From NCBI GenBank assembly GCA_018268595.1, contig JAFDWH010000009.1:310001-374000 (forward strand): a DNA stretch of 64,000 nucleotides. Direction: 5' to 3'. Positions 7,819 to 17,116 of this stretch are shown here, piece by piece. The notes beneath the pieces were generated by a model. The model was given only the letters and a program-made list of their open reading frames with translations. It searched no databases and was not told where the DNA came from. How positions within the stretch are numbered: position 1 is the stretch's first letter; every line of letters begins with the position of its first letter. Origin of the DNA: Actinomycetota bacterium (lineage in GTDB: Bacteria; Actinomycetota; Thermoleophilia; Solirubrobacterales; Solirubrobacteraceae). A program made the position numbers and the translations under genes.

Positions 7819-9237
7819 ATGACCGCTCCCCGCCGCACACCGCCGCAGCTCACGCTCGCCTGCCTCGCGCTCGCCGGCGTCAGCTACGCGCTGATGCAGT
7901 CGCTCGTCGCGCCGGCGCTGCCGGTCATCCAGGCCGACCTGCACGCCTCCGCGCGCGGCGCGTCGTGGATCTTCACCGCCTACCTGCTGAGCGCCTCGAT
8001 CGCGACGCCGCTGATCGGTCGGCTCGGCGACATCCACGGCAAGCAGCGCGTGCTCGTGTGGGTGATGGTCCTGCTGTTCGCCGGCACGCTGCTGAGCGCG
8101 CTCGCGAGCTCGATCGTGCCGATGATCCTCGGGCGGATCGTGCAGGGCGTCGCCGGCGGGATGTTCCCGCTCGCGTTCGCGATCATCCGCGACGAGTTCC
8201 CGCGCGAGCGCGTCCCCGGCTCGATCGGCTTCCTGTCGGCGCTGCTCGGGATCGGCGGTGGGCTGGGGATCGTGCTGTCGGGCGCGATCGCCGACAACCT
8301 CTCCTACCACTGGCTGTTCTGGCTGCCGCTCGCGCCGATCGCGCTCGCCGGCGTGGGCGTCGCGCTGGTCGTGCCGGAGTCGCCGGTGCGCGCGCACGCG
8401 CGCATCAACTGGCTCGCCGCCGCGCTGCTGAGCACCGGGCTCGCGCTGCTGCTGTACGACCTCAGCAACGCGGTCGAGTGGGGCTGGGGCTCCGCGCGCA
8501 CGCTCGGCCTCGCGGCGCTCGCGCTGCTCGCGCTCGCCGCGTGGGTGCGCGTCGAGCAGCGCGCCCGCATGCCGCTCGTCGACATGCGGATGATGCGCCG
8601 GCGTGGCGTGTGGACGGCGAACCTCGCCGCGGCGCTGCTCGGCTCGGGGATGTACTCCGGCTTCGTGCTGATCCCGCAGTTCGCCGAGACGCCCCTCAGG
8701 GACGGCTTCGGCTTCGGCGCGTCCGTCACTGGCGCCGGCCTGCTGATGCTGCCGATGACGGCGACGATGCTGCTGACGGGCGCCGCGGCCGGGCGGCTCG
8801 AGCTGCGCTTCGGCTCGCGGCTCGCGCTGCTCGCCGGCACGATCGCGACCGCGGCCTCGTACCTGCTGCTGACGGTCGCGCACGGCACGCGCGCCGAGTT
8901 CGTCCTCGCGGGCCTGCTGATGGGCGCCGGGATCGGGCTCGCGTTCGCGGCGCTGCCGAACCTGATCGTCGAGGCGGTGCCGCCGGAGCAGACGGGCGTG
9001 GCGACCGGCATCAACACGATCGCGCGCACGATCGGCGGCGCGTTCGGGACGCAGATCGCGGGCACCGTGATCGCCGCGAGCGTGGCGGTCGCGGGCGGCG
9101 CGCCGCACGAGCGCGGCTTCACGCAGGCGTTCGCGATCATCACGGCGCTGCTGGCGCTCGGCGCGCTCGCCACGCTCGCGATCCCGCGCCGCGGCGGCGG
9201 CGGGCGCGAGCTGGCGCTCGAGCCGGCGGCAGCCTGA
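7819..9237 (+). CDS. MFS drug exporter, DHA2 (EmrB-like) type
   Basis: 472 aa, almost entirely hydrophobic, with about 13-14 membrane helices. MFS motif A is seen after helix 2 (GRLGDIHGKQR). The helix-4/5 region GRIVQGVAGGMFPLAFAIIRD resembles DHA2 motif B/C, and a second-half signature reads NTIARTIGGAFGTQIAGT. Such proteins use the proton gradient to expel drugs, dyes or metabolites. The ATG at 7819 is chosen because the frame upstream (to 7681) is Arg-rich and non-hydrophobic. A palindrome 20 bp upstream suggests repressor control. The substrate is unknown. Confidence 0.85.
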   Translation: MTAPRRTPPQLTLACLALAGVSYALMQSLVAPALPVIQADLHASARGASWIFTAYLLSASIATPLIGRLGDIHGKQRVLVWVMVLLFAGTLLSALASSIVPMILGRIVQGVAGGMFPLAFAIIRDEFPRERVPGSIGFLSALLGIGGGLGIVLSGAIADNLSYHWLFWLPLAPIALAGVGVALVVPESPVRAHARINWLAAALLSTGLALLLYDLSNAVEWGWGSARTLGLAALALLALAAWVRVEQRARMPLVDMRMMRRRGVWTANLAAALLGSGMYSGFVLIPQFAETPLRDGFGFGASVTGAGLLMLPMTATMLLTGAAAGRLELRFGSRLALLAGTIATAASYLLLTVAHGTRAEFVLAGLLMGAGIGLAFAALPNLIVEAVPPEQTGVATGINTIARTIGGAFGTQIAGTVIAASVAVAGGAPHERGFTQAFAIITALLALGALATLAIPRRGGGGRELALEPAAA

Positions 9238-9274
9238 CCTCAACCCGCGCTCGCGGCCGCCGATCACCGGGGCG

Positions 9275-11359
9275 ATGGCGCGCCGGCTGCTGATGACCGC
9301 GTTCGGCTGGAACGACCCGGGCGGCGGGACGACGGTCCCGCGCCTGGCGGCGAAGGAGCTGGCGCGGCGCGGCTGGGAGGTGACCGTCTTCCACGCGGCG
9401 GTGAAGCCGGCGATCGGCGAGCCGGCCTACCACCTCGCCGAGTGGGAGGACGACGGCGTGCGGCTCGTCGGCGTGCACAACCGCGCGCACGGGCTGTGGG
9501 ACCGCGAGCGGCCGCTGCGCGAGCTGGACGACCCGCCGATCACGGCCGCGTTCGCGAACGAGCTGGACCGCGTCGCGCCCGACGCGGTCCATTTCCACAA
9601 CCTGCACAACCTCGGCGCGGCGCTGATCGACCAGACGGTCGCGCGCGGGGTCCCGTCGTGGTTCACGACGCACAACTACTGGCTGATCTGCCCGCGCGCG
9701 TACCTGATGACGGGCGACGGCACGATCTGCGCCGGCCCCGGCGACGGGCGCCGCTGCGCGACGTGCACCGGCGGCGCCGACCCGGCGGCGTACGCGCGGC
9801 GGCTCGCGGAGATCCGCGCGCGCGTCTCGCGCGGCGTGACGAGCGTGCTGGCCGTGTCGGACGCGGTGCGGCGCACGCTGCTCGGCGCCGGCTACCCGGC
9901 CGAGCTGGTCGACGTCGTGCGCCAGGGGATGCCGCACGACACGGAGATCTGGGAGCGGCTCGGGCGCGCACGGCGCCCCGGGCGCGTCGCCGGCGCCGGC
10001 GGGCCGCTGACGGTCGCGTTCCTCGGCTCGGCCTACCCGCACAAGGGGCCGCAGCTGCTGGTCGAGGCGGCGCAGCGCGTGCAGGCGCCGCTGCGCGTGC
10101 GGATCCACGGCGAGGTGCCGGACGTGTTCGCGCCGACGCTGCGGGCGCTGGACGCGCGCGGGCTGTGCTCGCTGGAGGGCGCGTTCGCGACCTCGGAGCT
10201 GGCGGACGTGCTGGCGGGCGTGGACGTCGCGGTGCTGCCGTCGATGTGGTGGGACTGCGCGCCGCTGGCGGCGGCCGAGTGCCTCGCGGCGCGCGTGCCG
10301 CTGGTGGTGCCGCGGCTCGGCGGGCTGGCCGAGGCGGTGCGCGACGGCGTCGACGGCCTCGTCGTCGACCCGCTGTCCGCCGACGCGCTCGCGGCTGCGC
10401 TGGAGCGACTCGCCGGCGAGCCGGGCTTGCTGGAGCGGCTGCAGGGCGCGATCGATCCGCCGCACCCGTTCGCGGCGTACGTGGACGAGCTGGAGGCGAT
10501 CTACGCGAGCGAGCGGCCGGGGCGGGTTGAGGCTGGCGCGGCGGGTGCGGCTGGCGCGGCCGGCGCAACCGGCGCGGTGGGTGCGCCCGGCGACGATCTG
10601 GCCGGTACGGCCGAGCTGGCGGTGCTGTGCGAGGGCGAGCCGCCCACGAACGCGCTCGGGCCGGGCGCGCGCGTGCAGCGGCTCGGCACGAGCGACCCCC
10701 CGCTGCCCCACGCCGCCGACGTCGAGCTGCGCACGAGCTGGCCGCCGGCGACGCGCGCCGCGAGCAGCGGCCGGCTCGTGGTCGTGCAGCCGCCCGGCGC
10801 GGCGCCGGCCGCCGCCCTGCCGCCGTACGACGAGCTGTGGAGCGGCTTCCCGCCCGACGCCGCGGCGCGCCTGCGCGCGCTCGCCGCGCGCCCCCCGCGC
10901 GGGGCCGATCCGGCCGCGGTCGAGCCGTGGCCGTTCGCCGAGCCGGTCGCGCTGCGCGTGCTGGCGACGCCGGCGTGGCGCGGCGCGGACAAGCTCGCGA
11001 TGCTGCTCGCGCAGTGGTGCGCGGCGACGACGCCCGACACGAGCGCGTGCCTCTACCTGCTCGCCGACCCCGCCGTCGACGGCGCGCCCGCGGCGATCGA
11101 GCAGCGCGTGCTGGCCGCCTGCGAGGCGAGCGGCGCAGACCTCGACGTCGCCGCGGACGTGACGATCCTGCTGGAGCCCGCGAGCGCCGAGCGCGACGCG
11201 CGCCTGCACGCGGGAACCGGCGCGTACGTGCCGCTGCACCGCGCCTGCGCCGGCCACGAGCGACTCGCGCGCGCGACCGGCAGCGCGGTCGTCGCGCTGG
11301 ACGAGCGCGCGCTCGCGGACGCGATCGCGGCCCGCCTCGCCGCGCTCGCGCCCGCCTGA
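9275..11359 (+). CDS. GT4 family glycosyltransferase with unusual C-terminal domain
   Basis: 694 aa. Residues 1-420 form a two-Rossmann GT-B fold: N-terminal GWNDPGGGTTVPRLAAKEL, the central TTHNYW, a second-domain start VAFLGSAYPHKGPQLLVEAA and a donor-binding region LPSMWWDCAPLAAAECLA ending with an E-x7-E-like helix. A Cys-rich insert (ICAGPGDGRRCATC, about 152-165) resembles the zinc-like knuckle of some actinobacterial GT4 enzymes. A low-complexity Gly/Ala linker (about 423-440) joins a 250-residue C-terminal part of unknown fold. It probably transfers a sugar from a nucleotide donor to a cell-surface glycan. The glycan cassette at 13.6 kb may be related. Confidence 0.8.
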   Translation: MARRLLMTAFGWNDPGGGTTVPRLAAKELARRGWEVTVFHAAVKPAIGEPAYHLAEWEDDGVRLVGVHNRAHGLWDRERPLRELDDPPITAAFANELDRVAPDAVHFHNLHNLGAALIDQTVARGVPSWFTTHNYWLICPRAYLMTGDGTICAGPGDGRRCATCTGGADPAAYARRLAEIRARVSRGVTSVLAVSDAVRRTLLGAGYPAELVDVVRQGMPHDTEIWERLGRARRPGRVAGAGGPLTVAFLGSAYPHKGPQLLVEAAQRVQAPLRVRIHGEVPDVFAPTLRALDARGLCSLEGAFATSELADVLAGVDVAVLPSMWWDCAPLAAAECLAARVPLVVPRLGGLAEAVRDGVDGLVVDPLSADALAAALERLAGEPGLLERLQGAIDPPHPFAAYVDELEAIYASERPGRVEAGAAGAAGAAGATGAVGAPGDDLAGTAELAVLCEGEPPTNALGPGARVQRLGTSDPPLPHAADVELRTSWPPATRAASSGRLVVVQPPGAAPAAALPPYDELWSGFPPDAAARLRALAARPPRGADPAAVEPWPFAEPVALRVLATPAWRGADKLAMLLAQWCAATTPDTSACLYLLADPAVDGAPAAIEQRVLAACEASGADLDVAADVTILLEPASAERDARLHAGTGAYVPLHRACAGHERLARATGSAVVALDERALADAIAARLAALAPA

Positions 11360-11511
11360 CCCCGCCCGGCACGGCGACCGCCATCGCCGTGCGCCCCGGC
11401 CGAAAGGGCGGACCGGGGCGCCGAGCGGGTGGGGATGTGGACCCGCTCGGATGCTCGCGCGCGTGTCGGACGGTACGCGCGGCAGCCGTGCCGCTCCGGC
11501 CGCGCCCCCGG

Positions 11512-11829
11512 TCAGCAGTCCGCGAGCGCGTCGAGCGCGTCGCAGACCTCGTGCCGTCGGGCCGCGGAGAGCGCGCCGATCCGCGCGGTGAGCAGGCGTC
11601 GGTTGACGGGCTGCAGGTTGTCGAACGAGGCGGCGCACTCGACCGGCAGCCCTTCGTCGGCGCCGAGCGGGACCTCGGTGGGGATCTTGCGCACCGTGCG
11701 CGTCACCGGAGCGACGACGAGGCGGCTCAGGACGGGGATCGCCTCGTTGCGGGTGACGACCAGCACCGGCCGGCGCTTGTCCTCCGCCTCCGCCCACCAC
11801 AGCTCGCCCTGGCGGGGGTCGCTCACCAC
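11512..11829 (-). CDS. MazF/PemK-like endoribonuclease toxin
   Basis: 105 aa. The family pattern is clear: GELWWAE near the N-terminus, KRRPVLVVTRNEA, VAPVTRTVRKIPTEVPL, then CAASFDNLQPVNRRLL and a C-terminal helix. MazF toxins cut single-stranded mRNA or rRNA at short motifs; the conserved Arg and Thr of the second and third strands (RRPVLVV, PVTRT) are present. It overlaps the upstream antitoxin gene by 7 bp, so both should be co-translated. The recognition sequence is not predictable. Confidence 0.85.
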   Translation of the reverse strand: MVSDPRQGELWWAEAEDKRRPVLVVTRNEAIPVLSRLVVAPVTRTVRKIPTEVPLGADEGLPVECAASFDNLQPVNRRLLTARIGALSAARRHEVCDALDALADC

Positions 11830-12074
11830 GGCTCCTCGGCGATCATCGCCGCCGTCGCCGCGTCCGGCCAGGTGAGGTCGTCCGCGTCCTGCGGGACCCG
11901 CCGGTAGCCGTCAGCGATCGCCTGCCCGACGGCGGCGCGCCGCTCGCGCTCGACGACAGCCTCCAGCCCAGCCCGGACGGCCTCGGATCGCGAACCAAAG
12001 ACACCGGCTCGCACGAGCCCGTCCACCGCCTCCGCGACAGCGTCGGGCACGCGGGTGACGAGCTGCACGGTCAT
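11823..12074 (-). CDS. ribbon-helix-helix antitoxin (partner of MazF-like toxin)
   Basis: 83 aa, start MTVQLVTRVPDA. An N-terminal ribbon strand is followed by VDGLVRAGVFGSRSEAVR, a typical second helix of RHH regulators. The C-terminal tail is acidic and Trp-containing (DDLTWPDAATAAMIAEEPW), suited to fill the toxin cleft. An in-frame upstream ATG at 12107 is rejected because a well-spaced promoter (TTGTGA, 17 bp, TATGTT) places the transcription start at about the ATG of 12074. It should repress its own leaderless operon. Confidence 0.8.
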   Translation of the reverse strand: MTVQLVTRVPDAVAEAVDGLVRAGVFGSRSEAVRAGLEAVVERERRAAVGQAIADGYRRVPQDADDLTWPDAATAAMIAEEPW

Positions 12075-12109
12075 AGCCAGAACATAGCGATTTGCATTGC
12101 AACTCACAA
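12075..12109 (-). promoter_or_regulatory. sigma70-type promoter of the mazEF-like operon, leaderless
   Basis: On the minus strand TTGTGA (12109-12104), a 17-bp spacer and TATGTT (12086-12081) are followed six bases later by the antitoxin ATG. A start six to seven bases after the -10 box implies an mRNA that begins at its start codon. The spacer contains TTGCAATGCAAA, a near-palindrome that could bind the antitoxin. Confidence 0.55.
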
Positions 12110-12253
12110 CGCCATTTGTATGGCATTCGGCCCGGGCGCGCGCTGCGCGAAGCGCCGCCGGATGGCACGCGTTTTGCGACGAAGCTACGTACCCGCTGCA
12201 TCAGCTTTTCGGAAACCCGACAATCGCTCAAGTCGCCGCCATACCGTGGCGGC

Positions 12254-12607
12254 ATGTCGAGTCGCGCTCGCATCGGACGACCGCTTCCGGGCGCGGGACG
12301 CGCACACGCGTCGGCCGAGAAGTGGAGCCGATGGATCCTCGCTCCGGACGGCCACGGCGACGAATGGTCCCGCGTGTTTCGCGTCGGCCCGGCCGACCGT
12401 CACGCGATCTGGGCGGAGATCGTCCGCGGGGTGCGCCGGGCGCCGGTCATCACGCTGCGCGACCGCGGCCGGCACGGCGTCGTGTGCGGCGTGGTCGTCA
12501 AGCTCACGCTGAACGCCCGAACGGCATTCGTCATGACCTCCTGGCACTATCGTGAGGACGGCGCGGTCCCTCGACTCGTGACCGCGTATCCGATCGTCAA
12601 CCGCTGA
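12254..12607 (+). CDS. DUF6883-like small protein (toxin-like pair, first gene)
   Basis: 117 aa. The C-terminal half (VCGVVVKLTLNARTAFVMTSWHYREDGAVPRLVTAYPI) resembles DUF6883 proteins, where a strand of the type GPNGRTATVRSAW is followed by PRLVT. The N-terminal part has HASAEKWSRWILA and HAIWAEIVRGV. DUF6883 genes often sit directly before a DUF4926 gene, as here; a toxin-like or polymorphic-toxin-immunity role has been suspected from context but is not established. The ATG is favoured by TACCGT six bases before it (12242-12247), matching the leaderless pattern seen elsewhere. The longer frame from 12092 crosses the divergent promoter and is rejected. Confidence 0.6.
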   Translation: MSSRARIGRPLPGAGRAHASAEKWSRWILAPDGHGDEWSRVFRVGPADRHAIWAEIVRGVRRAPVITLRDRGRHGVVCGVVVKLTLNARTAFVMTSWHYREDGAVPRLVTAYPIVNR

Positions 12608-12612
12608 CCCGC

Positions 12613-12816
12613 ATGCCGCGCGCGAACCCCATCTCCGCCTTCGACACGGTCGAGCTCGTCCAGGCTCTCGACGACGCGCCGGCCGGTGCGCGCGGCGGCG
12701 TGCTGGAGCTGACCGACGCCGCGACGGCGATGGTCGAGGTCACATCGCCGGACGATCTCGACGGCGCTGCGCGCATCGTGTTCGCGCCGTTGACCGCGCT
12801 GCGCCGCGTCGCGTAG
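12613..12816 (+). CDS. DUF4926-like small protein (pair partner)
   Basis: 67 aa. The pattern FDTVELVQALDDAPAGARGGVLEL, then a strand AMVEVTSP, resembles DUF4926 (typically DTVxLxxDLPexgLxxGxxGxVV), a small SH3-like beta barrel. It begins 5 bp after the preceding stop. Its stop codon touches the stop codon of the convergent acylphosphatase fusion. Function unknown; the conserved pairing suggests that it binds or neutralises the first protein. Confidence 0.55.
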   Translation: MPRANPISAFDTVELVQALDDAPAGARGGVLELTDAATAMVEVTSPDDLDGAARIVFAPLTALRRVA

Positions 12817-13569
12817 CTACTCCGTCTCCCGCCGCGCGTGCTCGTCGCGGCGCTTGACGAGCAGCCACTGAGGCGCGTCGCCGCCGCGCGTGCGCTGGAG
12901 CGCGAAGCCGCCGCGCAGCTGCTCGCCGTGCAGCACGAAGACGGCGTGGCCGCGCTCAAGCGCCTCGGGCCAGGGCACGCGGCCGCCCTGCTCGTAGGGC
13001 CCGCGGTCCCACACGGTCGCGTCGGCGCCGGAGCCGGGATCGGCCGCGAGGCCGCCGGCCGCTTCCGGCGCAGCCAGCTCGACCGCGAAGCGCTTGTCGG
13101 CCGGGTCCATCGACGGCCGCTTCGGCAGCGCCCACGCGCGCACGCCCCCGTCGACCTCCAGGCGCAGCTCGAAGCGGCTGCGGCCGCCGACGCGCTCCAG
13201 CACCGCGAAGCGCCCTGCGCTGACGCCGCGCACCGCGAACTGCTCGTGCCCCTCGACGCGCACCGGCTGCGCCTCGACCGCCGCCACCTCCGCCCCGCGC
13301 GGCCCCTCGCGCAGGAACGCCGTCAGCGCCGCGACCGCCGCCGCCGGCCCCTCGGCGTGCAGCTCGACCGCGCCGTCGTCGCGGTTGCGCACCCAGCCCA
13401 GCACGCCGAGCGAGCGCGCGCGCCGCACCGTCGCCTCGCGGAAGCCGACGCCCTGCACGCGGCCGCGCACGACCGCGCGCACCGCCGCCGCACCGTCCGC
13501 GCCCGAGCCGGGAACCTCGCCCATCGGCCACAGCCTGACACGCGCCGGCCGCGGCGGCCGGCCGCTCAA
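12817..13569 (-). CDS. acylphosphatase fused to a degenerate LigD-type 3'-phosphoesterase domain
   Basis: 250 aa. Residues about 30-118 are an acylphosphatase: GRVQGVGFR (36-44) and [17 protein letters not shown] carry the catalytic Arg44 and Asn62. Residues about 120-245 match the phosphoesterase (PE) domain of bacterial DNA ligase D along their length: [52 protein letters not shown] and WLLVKRRDE. In LigD the metal ligands lie in KHDASRLHYDFRLE and EDHPxxY. Here the equivalent positions are Arg126, Arg132 and Glu134, the DHP motif is absent, and only Arg136 is kept. The PE half is therefore probably inactive and may bind nucleic acid or phosphate, while the acylphosphatase site looks intact. 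The start is uncertain (Met16 also possible). Confidence 0.8.
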   Translation of the reverse strand: MSGRPPRPARVRLWPMGEVPGSGADGAAAVRAVVRGRVQGVGFREATVRRARSLGVLGWVRNRDDGAVELHAEGPAAAVAALTAFLREGPRGAEVAAVEAQPVRVEGHEQFAVRGVSAGRFAVLERVGGRSRFELRLEVDGGVRAWALPKRPSMDPADKRFAVELAAPEAAGGLAADPGSGADATVWDRGPYEQGGRVPWPEALERGHAVFVLHGEQLRGGFALQRTRGGDAPQWLLVKRRDEHARRETE

Positions 13570-13595
13570 GCCGCGCCCCCGCCAGCCGATTCCTG

Positions 13596-16175
13596 ATGGG
13601 AATGGAGCCGCTCGTCACCTGCGTGGTCATCTCGTACAACTACGGGGCCTACGTCGAGGCGGCCGTGCGCTCCGTCCTCGACCAGCAGGGGATGCCGGCC
13701 GGCGCGCTCGAGGTGATCGTCGTGGACGACGGCTCGACCGACGACACGCACGCGATCCTCGCCGGCTTCGGCGACGCGATCGCGGTCCTCAGACAGCGCA
13801 ACGAGGGCCCGACGATCGCCACGCAGCGCGCGCTCGCCCGCGCCCGCGGGCGCTACGTCTCGTTCCTCGACGCCGACGACCTGTGGCTGCCGGACAAGCT
13901 CGCCCGCCATGTCGAGCTGCTCGAGCGCCAGCCGCACGTGGGCCTCGTGCACGGCGACATGGAGGTGATCGACGGCGACGGCCGCGTCACGCGCCCGTCG
14001 AAGTACGACTGGTACGGCGAGCTGCCGACCGTCGGCCGCGCGTTCGGGCGGCTGCTCGCGCAGAACGAGGCGACGACCTCCTCCGTCACCGCGCGCACCG
14101 CGCTCGTGCGCGCGGTCCCGCCGCTCGCCGGCGACGTGTGGTGCCGCGACTGGTGGATCGCGGCGCACGTCGCCGCGCAGCACGAGGTCGACGCGCTGCG
14201 CGAGCCGGTCGCGCGCTACCGCGTCCACGGCGACAACCTCAGCGCGCAGGACGCCCACAGCGAGCGCGCGCTCGAGCTGTGGGAGCGAGACGTGCACGTG
14301 CGCCGCACGCTGCTGCGCACGCTCCCGCTGGAGCGCGCGACGCTCGACGAGCTGGCGCTCGTGTGGGCGCGCCTCGCCGGCTTCCTGCAGCGCGTCGCAC
14401 AGGGGCGCGGGGTCGCGCAAGCGACGCTGGTGCCGGTGACCGACGCCGACCGCGGCGAGGCCGCCGCGCTGCGCGACCGCGCGCAGGCGCTGCGCGAAGC
14501 GGACCCGGCGAACGCCGGCCGGCTCGCCGTGAAGGCGATGGCGGCCGACCCGTTCGAGCCGGCCAGCGCCGCGCTGTTCGAGGCCGTGCGCGCCCGCCGC
14601 GACGCCGACCCCCCGCCGACGGGCGCCGAGCGCACGCGCGCGTTCGCCGAGCTGGGCGCCGCCGTCGCGGCGGGCGACCCGGCTTTGCGCCGGCGCCACG
14701 CCGCCCGCGCGCTCGTGCTCGACCCGCGCGACGACCACGCGCGCGCACTCGCCGAGCCGGAGGCGCGGCTGGCGCCGCCGACCGCGCAGGACGCGCACGC
14801 GCGCGCACGCTTCCACGCGCCGACGACGCGCGCGCTCGACGGCGCGCGCGCGTTCGTCGCCGCCGCCCGCGCCGAGGAGCTGATCGCCGCGCCCGCGCTG
14901 CTGCGCGCCTGGGCCGCCGCGTTCGCGCCCGCGGACGACGCGACGCTCGCGATCGTCACCGCCGAGCCGGATCTCGAAGCGGTCCACGCGCAGCTCGCGC
15001 ACACGCTCGACGCGGCCGGGCTCGGCGCCGACACCGCCCACGACCTCGCACTCGTGCTGGCGCCCGACGGCACGCCCCACGAGACCGCGCTCGCGCGCGA
15101 GGCGCACGCGCTGCTGAGCGATGCGCCCGCCGAGCGCGCGCTCGCCGGCCATCCGCGCGCCGGCGCGCACGACCCACAGGCACTGCGCGCGCTCGCCGAG
15201 CGGCGCTGGTCGCACGACGGCTTCGGCGCGCCGCTCGCCGTCTCGATCCAGATCTGCCCGCAGCGCTGGGACGGCGCCGAGCGCTGGGGCGACACGCACT
15301 TCGCGCGCGCGCTCGCGGACGAGCTGACGCGCCGCGGCCACGGCGCGCGCATCGAGGTGCTCGCCGAGTGGGACGCGCCCGAGCGCCCGCCGGCCGACGT
15401 GACGATCCACCTGCGCGGGCTGTGGCCGTACGTGCCGCGCGAGGACGAGCTGAGCGTGCTGTGGAACATCAGCCACCCGGATCTCGTCACCCCCGCCGAG
15501 TGCGACGCGTTCGACCTCGTGCTGACGCCATCGGCGCGCCACGCCGAGCAGCTCGCAGCCGCCACCAGGACGCCGGTCGCGCTGCTGGAGCAGGCGACGG
15601 ACCCGGTCGTCTTCTTCCCCGAGCACGACCCCGAGCACGCGCGCGAGCTGGTGTTCGTCGGCAACTCGCGCGGCGTCTTCCGCCCGATCCTGCGCGACCT
15701 CGTGGGCGGCGCCCGGCCCGATCGGCTCCCCGACCTCGCCGTGTGGGGGCAGGGCTGGGACGGCGTGCTGCCGGACGGGCTCGTCGCCGGCCGCCACCTG
15801 CCGAACGACGCGGTGCGGCGCGCCTACAGCTCAGCGGCGCTCGTGCTGAACGACCACTGGGACGACATGCGCGCGCAGGGGATCGTCTCCAACCGCGTCT
15901 ACGACGCGCTCGCCTGCGGCGCGCTCGTCGTCAGCGACCACCTGCCGGAGCTGGCCGAGCGCTTCGGCGACGCGGTCGTCACCTACCGCACCCCGGACGA
16001 CCTCCGCACGAGCGTCGAGCGGCTGCTGGCCGACCCGGACGAGCGCGCCGCGCGCGCCGCCGCCGGGCGCGAGCGCGTGCTGGCCGCGCACACCTTCCGC
16101 CACCGCGTCGACGCGCTGCTGGCGTCCATCGCCCCGCTCAAGACGGCGTCCGCGCGTCCGATCCTCTGCACATGA
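13596..16175 (+). CDS. two-domain glycosyltransferase: GT2 plus CgeB-like GT
   Basis: 859 aa. Residues 1-250 are GT2 (GT-A fold): [32 protein letters not shown], the DxD-like [10 protein letters not shown] and a W-rich acceptor region ([13 protein letters not shown]). The middle (about 260-540) is Ala/Arg-rich, helical and TPR-like. From about 545 a CgeB/GT4-like domain follows: [42 protein letters not shown] and [23 protein letters not shown]. Two transferase domains in one chain suggest successive sugar additions to a surface polymer. Its stop overlaps the start of the methyltransferase (ATGA), making a three-gene glycan cassette. An in-frame Met two codons on is an alternative start. Confidence 0.85.
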   Translation: MGMEPLVTCVVISYNYGAYVEAAVRSVLDQQGMPAGALEVIVVDDGSTDDTHAILAGFGDAIAVLRQRNEGPTIATQRALARARGRYVSFLDADDLWLPDKLARHVELLERQPHVGLVHGDMEVIDGDGRVTRPSKYDWYGELPTVGRAFGRLLAQNEATTSSVTARTALVRAVPPLAGDVWCRDWWIAAHVAAQHEVDALREPVARYRVHGDNLSAQDAHSERALELWERDVHVRRTLLRTLPLERATLDELALVWARLAGFLQRVAQGRGVAQATLVPVTDADRGEAAALRDRAQALREADPANAGRLAVKAMAADPFEPASAALFEAVRARRDADPPPTGAERTRAFAELGAAVAAGDPALRRRHAARALVLDPRDDHARALAEPEARLAPPTAQDAHARARFHAPTTRALDGARAFVAAARAEELIAAPALLRAWAAAFAPADDATLAIVTAEPDLEAVHAQLAHTLDAAGLGADTAHDLALVLAPDGTPHETALAREAHALLSDAPAERALAGHPRAGAHDPQALRALAERRWSHDGFGAPLAVSIQICPQRWDGAERWGDTHFARALADELTRRGHGARIEVLAEWDAPERPPADVTIHLRGLWPYVPREDELSVLWNISHPDLVTPAECDAFDLVLTPSARHAEQLAAATRTPVALLEQATDPVVFFPEHDPEHARELVFVGNSRGVFRPILRDLVGGARPDRLPDLAVWGQGWDGVLPDGLVAGRHLPNDAVRRAYSSAALVLNDHWDDMRAQGIVSNRVYDALACGALVVSDHLPELAERFGDAVVTYRTPDDLRTSVERLLADPDERAARAAAGRERVLAAHTFRHRVDALLASIAPLKTASARPILCT

Positions 16176-17116
16176 GCATCACCACCGACGCCGGCCTCGC
16201 CGCCGGCTGGCGCGAGCAGGCGCTCGCCGCGCTGGAGGACGGTCGCACGGCCGAGGCGCACGAGTGGCTGCGCCAGGCGCTCGCCGAGACGACCGAGCTG
16301 GAGTGGCTCAACGACCTTGCCGTGCTCGCGCACCAGCGCGGCAGAGGTGAGCAGGCGGAGGCGCTGCTGCGCGCCGTGCTGGCGATCGACCCCGAGCGCG
16401 CCGACGCGGCCGAGAACCTCGCCGCGCTGGCCGCGGCGAGCAGCGCGCTCGCGGAGGGGCAGGCGCGCGCCGACGCGCGCTGGCGCGGCTCGCGGACGCT
16501 CGGCGGCCCCGACCCCGGCATGTACGAGCGCGCGTTCCCGGGCATGCCGCGCCCCGACATCATCAGCGAGCACACCTCGCGCTACGCCTACGCGCTGTCG
16601 CTCGTCGGCGGCCGGCACGTGCTCGACCTCGGCTGCGGCACCGGCTACGGCGCCGAGATGCTGTCGTGGTCGGCCGCCTCGGTGCGCGGCTTCGACCTGT
16701 GGCAGCCGGGCGTCGACGAGCACCCGCGCTGGCCGGGCGTGCGCGAGCTGCACTACGGCCACGACCTCTGCAAGGGCCCGCTGCCGGCCGCCGACATGGC
16801 CGTCATGTTCGAGGTGATCGAGCACCTGCCGGACGCGCCACGGGCGCTCGCGATCGCGTTCGGCGCGGTCGGCGAGATCGTCGGCTCGTTCCCGAACCCG
16901 GTCTACCACGGCTCGTGGATGAACCAGTACCACGTCAACGACTGGTCGCTGGAGCGCTTCGAGCAGGAGCTGGACGCGGCCGCGCGCGCGAGCGGGCGCT
17001 TCGCCGGCGTCGCGCTGACGCACCACCACCAGGCGCTCAGAAGCCCGCTGCTGACGCCCGGCCGCGACCCCGAGTCGTCCTACTGGGTCGTGCACGCGCG
17101 CGGGATCGCGCGATGA
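16172..17116 (+). CDS. SAM-dependent methyltransferase with N-terminal TPR-like helices
   Basis: 314 aa. Residues 1-95 form TPR-like helix pairs (EDGRTAEAHEWLRQAL, RGRGEQAEALLRAVLAIDP). A class I methyltransferase follows: HVLDLGCGTGYGAEML (motif I), then FDLWQPG and an acidic loop AVMFEVIEHLPDAPRALA typical of Methyltransf_11/23. It is ATGA-coupled to the glycosyltransferase before it and the CmcI-like gene after it, so its substrate is probably the sugar chain or lipid carrier made there. The ATG at 16172 is the only start giving the 4-bp overlap. Confidence 0.85.
   Translation: MSITTDAGLAAGWREQALAALEDGRTAEAHEWLRQALAETTELEWLNDLAVLAHQRGRGEQAEALLRAVLAIDPERADAAENLAALAAASSALAEGQARADARWRGSRTLGGPDPGMYERAFPGMPRPDIISEHTSRYAYALSLVGGRHVLDLGCGTGYGAEMLSWSAASVRGFDLWQPGVDEHPRWPGVRELHYGHDLCKGPLPAADMAVMFEVIEHLPDAPRALAIAFGAVGEIVGSFPNPVYHGSWMNQYHVNDWSLERFEQELDAAARASGRFAGVALTHHHQALRSPLLTPGRDPESSYWVVHARGIAR

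Noticed and set aside
10545-10590. Gly/Ala-rich repeat in the GT4 gene as a mobile or CRISPR-like repeat
   Set aside because: It is an in-frame linker with imperfect GCGGGTGCG-type units and no spacers.
13566-15797. 743-residue minus-strand frame opposite the GT2-CgeB gene
   Set aside because: No domain is recognisable and the sequence is a mirror of the real gene's codon structure; the plus-strand gene has full GT motifs.
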